Part shown: in pieces, positions 52,221 to 57,670 of the stretch | How the letters are laid out: every line of letters starts with the position of its first letter | Position numbering within the stretch: position 1 is the first letter of the stretch | DNA from: JAIKWW01 sp052169645 | GTDB lineage: Bacteria > Bacillota > Clostridia > Peptostreptococcales > Anaerovoracaceae | Reading direction: 5' to 3' | Length of the DNA stretch: 57,670 nt | Assembly: GCA_052169645.1 (NCBI GenBank) | Contig: JBQNCA010000010.1 | Coordinates: forward strand, 1 to 57,670 | The notes under the pieces: generated by a model | What the model was told of the DNA's origin: nothing | Databases searched by the model: none | What the model saw: only the letters and a program-made list of their open reading frames with translations | Program-made: the position numbers and the translations under genes

Positions 52221-52961
52221 TTATATATTAACAGAAATGCATATAAGTGTAGCAAAGCCTATCCAAGGAGCCATGGGGTGTGTATCCTCAGCTTTAATCC
52301 TTTTTAAAAGCAATCCCGATATAAAATATATTGCAGAGGACAAGGTCGCTATGACAAATACTCCAACGGCATCTATTCCTCCAACCACAGCGCCGCACGC
52401 CGCCATCAGCTTAACATCACCGAAGCCTAATGCATTGCTTCCATAAAAAATCCATGATAATACTGCCGCAAGCATCATAAGCCCTCCGATAAATGCTGCC
52501 CCGATGCCTACATTCAACAATGCTGTCGCTTTTTCTCCGTTTTCAAAAATTACAGGCAAAATTGCCAAGCCTATAAGGCTTATACAGCTCTGATCCGGAA
52601 TTATCCGGTATCTTAAATCACTCAAGGTACTTATAAACAAGATTATAAAAACTGCCGACAGCTTTAATAAATCCCGCAGAACGGACAAATCCGGAACCTG
52701 CGCCTTAAATGAATATGATGTATGTGAATAAAAAAGATTTCCGCACAATCCAATGAAACAAACTGCCGAGCCTATAAAAATCAAAACGCTTTCTCCGTAT
52801 CCGTAAAATAATCTTGCATCTCTGCAATGCTCTTTCCCTGGCAGTTCATTATAATCGCACAGCCAGCTTGCCGGTATCGTAAGGTACAGCTTTATTCCCG
52901 CAAATGCGGAAATCAATGCAAGAATTATCGATATTACTATATCTCCCAAAGAAATCACCAT
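52221..52961 (-). CDS. prepilin peptidase, A24 family (protease domain only)
   Basis: A 246-residue membrane aspartic protease with about seven hydrophobic segments. The two catalytic Asp sites are LSDLRYRIIPDQ near residue 118 and GFGDVKLM near 180. It lacks the N-terminal cysteine-rich methylase domain of PilD-type enzymes, so it resembles FlaK/CpaA or TadV-type peptidases. It would trim pilin-like preproteins, but no pilin or pilus ATPase gene is in the window. AGGAG precedes the ATG. Confidence 0.88.
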   Translation of the reverse strand: MVISLGDIVISIILALISAFAGIKLYLTIPASWLCDYNELPGKEHCRDARLFYGYGESVLIFIGSAVCFIGLCGNLFYSHTSYSFKAQVPDLSVLRDLLKLSAVFIILFISTLSDLRYRIIPDQSCISLIGLAILPVIFENGEKATALLNVGIGAAFIGGLMMLAAVLSWIFYGSNALGFGDVKLMAACGAVVGGIDAVGVFVIATLSSAIYFISGLLLKRIKAEDTHPMAPWIGFATLICISVNI

Positions 52962-53120
52962 TATATCTCCTGTTGCTAAATTAACATTTATTTACATTTT
53001 TATTGTAATCCAAATTTTAACAATTTTCAATATAGTAATCAAATTTTTATATCAATATTCCTATAGCCGGATACTGTGCTGTTTCATAAGGTATATTTCA
53101 ATATTTACAACTCTCCTCTG

Positions 53121-54311
53121 TTATTGCCCGTTAGCTTCAAGAAGCAGCATCGCCTCATAATCCCGGATGCAAGCTACGATCTCCGGCTTTTCTTTTTTTA
53201 TATATTCCTCAAGTGTCATAGCTTTATAGTGTCTGAAATCCAATGAATTCATCTTGTCAAAACTGTACCATATAAGACTTTCCACTCCGTTTGTAAAACT
53301 GTCACCGTATATAAGAATACTCGGTAGCTCTCGCCTTTGCGTATCTATAACCGTTTCTCCGAAATCTCCTCCCATATAAAGCGAATATAAAATATTTTCA
53401 TTATCATTTTCCGGCAGCTGATAAACCGTCGGCGCCCCGCTAAAGCCGTTATTTGTTCGCTCGAACGGAATATCTTTAAACGGAGATATTATCGACATTT
53501 TTTCTTTGCCGTCAATCAATCCGAATAGCTTTCTGCCTCTTGAACCGAGATACGGATTCGGCAGTTCACTGATTGTATATTCATCTTTTTCAAGTATATC
53601 TATATCAGGATAATACTCCCTTACACAATCCATTATCGCCAAATATGTTTCATAAGCGCCCATTATATTAAAATGATTATCCACCTTTGAACTGAATTTT
53701 TCAGCACCCCCGGCTGCCTCATATTTTTCGTACATATCTATATAATTAACGCCTCTCTCGGAAAGCCTGCTGAATAATGCGGACTTAGATGCATCCGTAT
53801 ACATTTTGCGATTATTCATAAATTCAGGATACTTATCTTCAAAACACACATATTGACACGGCACTGAAACGTAATAAAAATTCCCCCCGTTCTTTTCCGT
53901 AAGCTCGGCATGATTTTTCAACCGATCCGATATAATCTCTGCAAGCTCTGCGATTTTAATATTATTAACCACTTCAAAATCCTTCCACGGAAGCAGCACA
54001 TCATCATTTATAACTACCTCATTGACCATAGGTCTATTAAATATTTTAATATCCGTTAAAGTCTGAAGCTTCAACAAAGATTCTCTATAGGCTGCAAAAT
54101 CGCTCAGCCAATTTTCCAATCCGCTTGTATATGAACCGTCGATAAGCGCCTTCCTGCTGTACTTTGGAAATTCCGCAAGATTTCTGTTTTCATAATATGA
54201 AAAGCTTGAATGTTTCTCCGTTAAAGTAATTATCATACCGCTATAAAGCAAGCTTACGAAGCAAATTATCAGCAAAACAGCCGATAACTTATCTATAATT
54301 TTTTTCATCAT
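53121..54311 (-). CDS. DHHW/AlgJ-like SGNH protein, partner of MBOAT
   Basis: A protein of about 396 residues with one N-terminal membrane anchor and the rest outside the cell. SILIYGDSFTNGVES near 328 gives the SGNH serine block and VDNHFNIMGAYETY near 193 the DxHF(W)-type motif of AlgJ/AlgX-like acyl carriers. With the MBOAT gene 7 bases upstream it should complete an O-acetylation system for a surface polysaccharide or wall polymer. Start: 54311 has better spacing from AGGAG than 54317, the alternative ATG. Confidence 0.85.
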   Translation of the reverse strand: MMKKIIDKLSAVLLIICFVSLLYSGMIITLTEKHSSFSYYENRNLAEFPKYSRKALIDGSYTSGLENWLSDFAAYRESLLKLQTLTDIKIFNRPMVNEVVINDDVLLPWKDFEVVNNIKIAELAEIISDRLKNHAELTEKNGGNFYYVSVPCQYVCFEDKYPEFMNNRKMYTDASKSALFSRLSERGVNYIDMYEKYEAAGGAEKFSSKVDNHFNIMGAYETYLAIMDCVREYYPDIDILEKDEYTISELPNPYLGSRGRKLFGLIDGKEKMSIISPFKDIPFERTNNGFSGAPTVYQLPENDNENILYSLYMGGDFGETVIDTQRRELPSILIYGDSFTNGVESLIWYSFDKMNSLDFRHYKAMTLEEYIKKEKPEIVACIRDYEAMLLLEANGQ

Positions 54312-54323
54312 AGCCATGCTCTC

Positions 54324-55745
54324 CTAAAATTGAAAATATATAAACGGATTGAAGCTGCCCGATACAAGCTTCATATATGATAGCGCAAATACGAACAATG
54401 CAAACAGCTTAGGCGCAAGCTTCCCCGATAAGAATATTGCAGGATTTGACTCCCTCGCATTTATCCTCTTTTCCAATATAATCTTTATAGGGAAAATGCC
54501 GATAATGCATATTATCCATTCAAACGCAAATTCATGCAGATAATATAACGCCGAAACTCCCCCCGTATCTCCGGCTCCGAACATTGCCGCAATAAAGCTA
54601 ACAGCTTCTTCTATTCCCGGCGCCCGAAAGATAACCCAGCCTGTTATGACAATAAACATCGTGATAGGATACATCAAAATTTTCGGAAGCTTTTCTAAAA
54701 TGCCCTTGAATACGTACTTTTCCAATATCAGCAGCACGCCGTAATACACGCCCCAAAATATAAAATTCCATGCCGCTCCATGCCACATACCGGTGAGCAT
54801 CCACACTACCGACAGATTGAATATATTTCGACTTGCTGAACAATAGCTTCCTCCCAACGGAATATAGACATAGTCTCTGAACCATGTTGACAGAGAAATA
54901 TGCCACCTCCGCCAAAATTCGGTAACGGAGGTCGATATATACGGATAATTGAAATTCTCTTTAAAATGGAATCCGAACATCCATCCCAAACCTATTGCCA
55001 TATCCGAATAGGCTGAAAAGTCAAAATATATCTGAAATGTATAGGCAATCGCACCTATCCACGCTGTACCTGTACTCAGCAATTCAGTTCCGGTATAGGC
55101 AAAGATTTTATCCGCTATGCCTCCCATAGCATTTGCCATAAGCATCTTTTTGCCGAATCCGAGCATAAACCTCACGGCTCCATCTGAAAATCCTGATAAT
55201 GTGTGCTTTCTGCTGCAAATCTCCGTTTCAACATCCGCATACCTGACTATAGGTCCTGCTACAAGCTGAGGAAACAATGAAATATAAAGTGCCACATAAA
55301 GCGGATTTTTTTGTACTGCTGCATCCTTGCGGTATACATCCACCACATAGCTCAAACCTTGGAATGTAAAAAAGGAAATTCCTATAGGCAGAGCAATATG
55401 AGGAACAGGTACATACACTCCCGCAGAATTAATGACCTCTGCGACAAACCCCGCATATTTAAATACTCCCAACAATCCCAAATTTGCAGCTACGATTATA
55501 GCCAATGAAGCTTTTTTCATACCGTTATTTGAGATTTTCGCTACCGAAATTCCTCCGATATAATTCAATATAATTGATATTATCAACAGTGAAAGGTATT
55601 TAACGCTGCCCCACCCGTAAAACACGAGGCTGAACAGTAGCAGAGTAACATTTCGCACGGGCATCAGACGTTCAGGAATTATAAAATAAAATAAAAATAA
55701 GAGCGGTAAAAAAAATAAAATAAATACGCTACTTGTAAACAGCAT
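54324..55745 (-). CDS. MBOAT family O-acyltransferase (AlgI/DltB-like)
   Basis: A 473-residue membrane enzyme with about eleven hydrophobic segments. ISFFTFQGLSYVVDVYRKD near 130, FWRRWHISLSTWFRDYVYIPLGGS near 267-290 and TGMWHGAAWNFIFWG, with the catalytic His near 315, are the family hallmarks. It moves acetyl groups across the membrane to a surface polymer. It overlaps the DHHW gene's ribosome site, so the two are translated together. No polymer synthesis genes are adjacent. Confidence 0.93.
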   Translation of the reverse strand: MLFTSSVFILFFLPLLFLFYFIIPERLMPVRNVTLLLFSLVFYGWGSVKYLSLLIISIILNYIGGISVAKISNNGMKKASLAIIVAANLGLLGVFKYAGFVAEVINSAGVYVPVPHIALPIGISFFTFQGLSYVVDVYRKDAAVQKNPLYVALYISLFPQLVAGPIVRYADVETEICSRKHTLSGFSDGAVRFMLGFGKKMLMANAMGGIADKIFAYTGTELLSTGTAWIGAIAYTFQIYFDFSAYSDMAIGLGWMFGFHFKENFNYPYISTSVTEFWRRWHISLSTWFRDYVYIPLGGSYCSASRNIFNLSVVWMLTGMWHGAAWNFIFWGVYYGVLLILEKYVFKGILEKLPKILMYPITMFIVITGWVIFRAPGIEEAVSFIAAMFGAGDTGGVSALYYLHEFAFEWIICIIGIFPIKIILEKRINARESNPAIFLSGKLAPKLFALFVFALSYMKLVSGSFNPFIYFQF

Positions 55746-55906
55746 TATGCTTTGACCTCTTTTAAAAATATCTTTTTACTTCAAATAAAATACACTCCAA
55801 TTATACGCTGTAACTCTTCAATATATCAACATTATTAATTGTAGGAAAATATATTATATTTACAAAAATCATAAAATATTTCACCGAAATACAGGATATT
55901 CTTTAT

Positions 55907-55936
55907 CAAAAAACCACAGCGATAAATCGCTGTGGT
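55907..55936 (-). terminator. terminator after brnQ
   Basis: ACCACAGCGAT (55913-55923) pairs with ATCGCTGTGGT (55926-55936); TTTTTTG follows on the minus strand. Confidence 0.9.
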
Positions 55937-55992
55937 AAAAATCTGAATTATAAATTGCATAAATTTTAAATAAAATTGCTCTTATAAACAAC

Positions 55993-57327
55993 TTATGCCC
56001 ATTTTTTATCCGTAGATTTAGTCACTACGAGAACTATTGCACTCAATAAAAATGCCGTCAATGCCGGAACAACCCAGTTGAATCCGTAGCTGTCGAGCGG
56101 CAACTCATGAACCCAATTGAACTGCTTAAAGCCGAACATATCGCAAAGTGTGCTGATTATACTCACTATAAATGTAACCAAAACCGCAACCCTGAATGCC
56201 CAAATTATAGGAATAAAGCTTCTCATAATTGCAGTTATCATAAGCATTATCATAACCGGATAAAGAATCACAAGAATAGGTGCTGATATACTTATAATCT
56301 GCGACAATCCAAGATTGCATATAAATGCAGAGAATACACAGGTTATTATTGTAATCAATGTATATGAAAGCTTCCCGCCTGAAAGTTCTTCAAAATATTC
56401 TGCCGTTGCGGAAGTTAATCCGATTGCAGTAGTAAGGCATGCGAAAGCTGCAATCAAACCGAGCACTATAATTCCCGCCTTGCCGAGCAATGCGTGAGTT
56501 ATATTTATAAGAAGTGCCGCCTGATTCATTGTTCCGTTTAAAACATCCTGAGTCCAATGTGAACCCGTGCTTGCACCGAGATAAGAAAGCCCTCCGTACA
56601 CTAAAAAGAGCAGAAGTCCAGCTATAACGGTAGCCTTTACTGTAACCATATAAATCTGCTTACCTTCAGTGTATCCTTTATTTTTAAATGTAGTAATAAT
56701 TATATTAATAAAGAAAATAGAGGCAAATGCATCCATAGTCTGATATCCGTTATAAAGACCGTACTTTACCATCGGCTCTGTCGCTTCGGTATCTACAGAA
56801 GAAAGAGGATTTAATATCCCTGTTATAATAAGAACTACCAATGTTATAAGAAGGAGCGGAGTCAAAATCTTACCTACTATATCTATAACCTTGCTGGGAC
56901 GTATAGTTAAAATTAAAACGATTGCAAAAAAGATTATAGAAAAAATAGCTAAAGGTATTTTCGTATTTGAAGCATCAATTCCTGTAATAGGAAGAACTCC
57001 CAATTCAAAAACTGCCGCTGCCGTTCTCGGTATCGCAAGGCACGGACCTATGCAAAGAATAACAGCTGTATTCATCATTACAGCAGGAATTTTACCGATG
57101 CTGCTGCCCATCTTTTCCAGACTGCCCTGCGATTTCAGCATCGCAAAAACACCCATAACTGCCAGACCTACATCGGCTATAAAATAGAAGATGTAACCCA
57201 GAGCCCATGTTGTACCGCCTCGTATCCCTATGTCAGGTGGAAAAATCAGGTTTCCCGCACCGAAGAACATAGCGAATAAGGCAAATCCGACTACTAAAGA
57301 GTCATTCATTTTAAGTTTACTATTCAC
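55993..57327 (-). CDS. brnQ: branched-chain amino acid transport system carrier protein BrnQ
   Basis: A 444-residue, twelve-helix symporter of the LIVCS family bringing in leucine, isoleucine and valine with Na+ or H+. The N-terminal VVGFALFAMFFGAGNLIFPPDIG (residues about 12-34), PRTAAAVFELGVLP and ASIFFINIIITTFKNKGY are characteristic. It begins with GTG at 57327, with AGAGG 9 bases upstream; the next ATG is six codons on without such a site. It is a single-gene unit with its own promoter and terminator. Confidence 0.96.
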   Translation of the reverse strand: MNSKLKMNDSLVVGFALFAMFFGAGNLIFPPDIGIRGGTTWALGYIFYFIADVGLAVMGVFAMLKSQGSLEKMGSSIGKIPAVMMNTAVILCIGPCLAIPRTAAAVFELGVLPITGIDASNTKIPLAIFSIIFFAIVLILTIRPSKVIDIVGKILTPLLLITLVVLIITGILNPLSSVDTEATEPMVKYGLYNGYQTMDAFASIFFINIIITTFKNKGYTEGKQIYMVTVKATVIAGLLLFLVYGGLSYLGASTGSHWTQDVLNGTMNQAALLINITHALLGKAGIIVLGLIAAFACLTTAIGLTSATAEYFEELSGGKLSYTLITIITCVFSAFICNLGLSQIISISAPILVILYPVMIMLMITAIMRSFIPIIWAFRVAVLVTFIVSIISTLCDMFGFKQFNWVHELPLDSYGFNWVVPALTAFLLSAIVLVVTKSTDKKWA

Positions 57328-57412
57328 TTGTTTTAACCTCTTTCACTTTTGAAAAATCTTATTCATAAAATAATACCACAATTTTTTTATCTTGTGAACG
57401 ATATAATTTTAG

Positions 57413-57441
57413 AGTATACCTGTAAAACTTACTTTTTTCAA
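57413..57441 (-). promoter_or_regulatory. sigma-A promoter for brnQ
   Basis: On the minus strand TTGAAA (57441-57436) and TATACT (57418-57413) are 17 bases apart, about 85 bases before the start codon. Confidence 0.6.
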
Positions 57442-57575
57442 TGTGATTCACCATGTTTTACTCGAATTTTTCTATGCGATATTCTTTTTCTACGAAATAA
57501 TTTATTATATTTCTAATGAGTAAAGAATTACTTTGGGAATTTAAAGCGTTAATGCAAATATCTTACAAAAATTAT

Positions 57576-57612
57576 ATAAAAATAATAAAAAAGCAGCTCC
57601 TTTGAGCTGCTT
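57576..57612 (-). terminator. rRNA operon terminator
   Basis: AAGCAGCTC (57591-57599) and GAGCTGCTT (57604-57612) form a 9-bp stem with a 4-base loop. On the minus strand TTTTTTATTATTTTT follows. It lies about 12 bases past the 5S 3' end. Confidence 0.88.
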
Positions 57613-57623
57613 AATATATATAA

Positions 57624-57670
57624 CCTGCAATGACCTATTTTCCCGGGCAGCTGCCCGCCAAGTATCTTCG
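57624..57670 (-). rRNA. rrf: 5S ribosomal RNA, 3' end (partial)
   Basis: Read on the minus strand, the last 47 bases hold the 5S 3' half: ATACTTGG, a GC-rich hairpin, CCGGGAAAATAGG and a TGCAGG end. The rest of the rRNA operon lies beyond the right edge. Confidence 0.85.

Overview
The window looks like chromosome from an anaerobic low-to-moderate GC Gram-positive bacterium of the Bacillota, most likely class Clostridia. The evidence is AT-rich intergenic DNA, strong AGGAGG-type ribosome binding sites, sigma-A promoters, many intrinsic terminators, a TagO/MnaA-type wall-precursor pair, a DUF1292 protein, heterodimeric ABC exporters, BrnQ, PepD and a CoA-disulfide reductase fused to rhodanese. 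A peptide- or amino-acid-using anaerobe fits, but I cannot name a genus. Most genes are housekeeping and lie on the minus strand in short operons.

Layout. 1-3.8 kb is an accessory edge: an acidic repeat protein running off the left end, three small conserved or hypothetical proteins (one SUKH-like, immunity type), a Nudix hydrolase and a membrane methyltransferase-like protein. 4.2-10.3 kb (plus) holds typA and a two-gene ABC exporter. 10.3-22.2 kb holds CoADR-rhodanese, a soluble CZB chemoreceptor, PepD, DUF1292, the operon zinc-ribbon protein/hisC/uvrC/methyltransferase, and a YwaF-like membrane protein. 22.6-27.6 kb is a TetR-MATE pair followed by a relic-rich patch (IS-like end, large inverted repeats, a C8/G10 hairpin) with a flavin-reductase-like gene, an orphan ORF and a transglutaminase-like gene. 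27.8-33.9 kb is the operon ftsH-coaX-dus-greA-lysS. 34.1-36.5 kb holds a FliD-like small protein behind a sigma-28-like promoter, an orphan HicB-like protein, a di-Mop molbindin and a truncated IS3-type end. 36.5-46 kb holds tilS, metG-tatD and a tagO-wecB-MalT-like regulator run. 46.3-50.5 kb holds dCMP deaminase, truA with a duplicated 3' tail, and divergent thiD / thiE-HAD. 50.6-52 kb is cytX behind a clear TPP riboswitch and terminator. 52.2-57.3 kb holds a lone prepilin peptidase, an MBOAT/DHHW O-acetylation pair and brnQ. The right edge is the 3' end of a 5S rRNA gene with its terminator, so an rRNA operon lies just outside.

Working together: cytX (HMP uptake), thiD (HMP phosphorylation) and thiE (coupling to thiazole phosphate) form a thiamin salvage set; no thiazole-making genes are seen here. 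TagO and WecB supply wall-polymer linkage precursors, and the MalT-like regulator directly downstream may sense a related signal. I saw no CRISPR array, tRNA gene or T-box. I found no convincing complete new system; the least explained parts are the left edge, the 25.0-26.7 kb patch, the FliD-like gene and the truA tail duplication.
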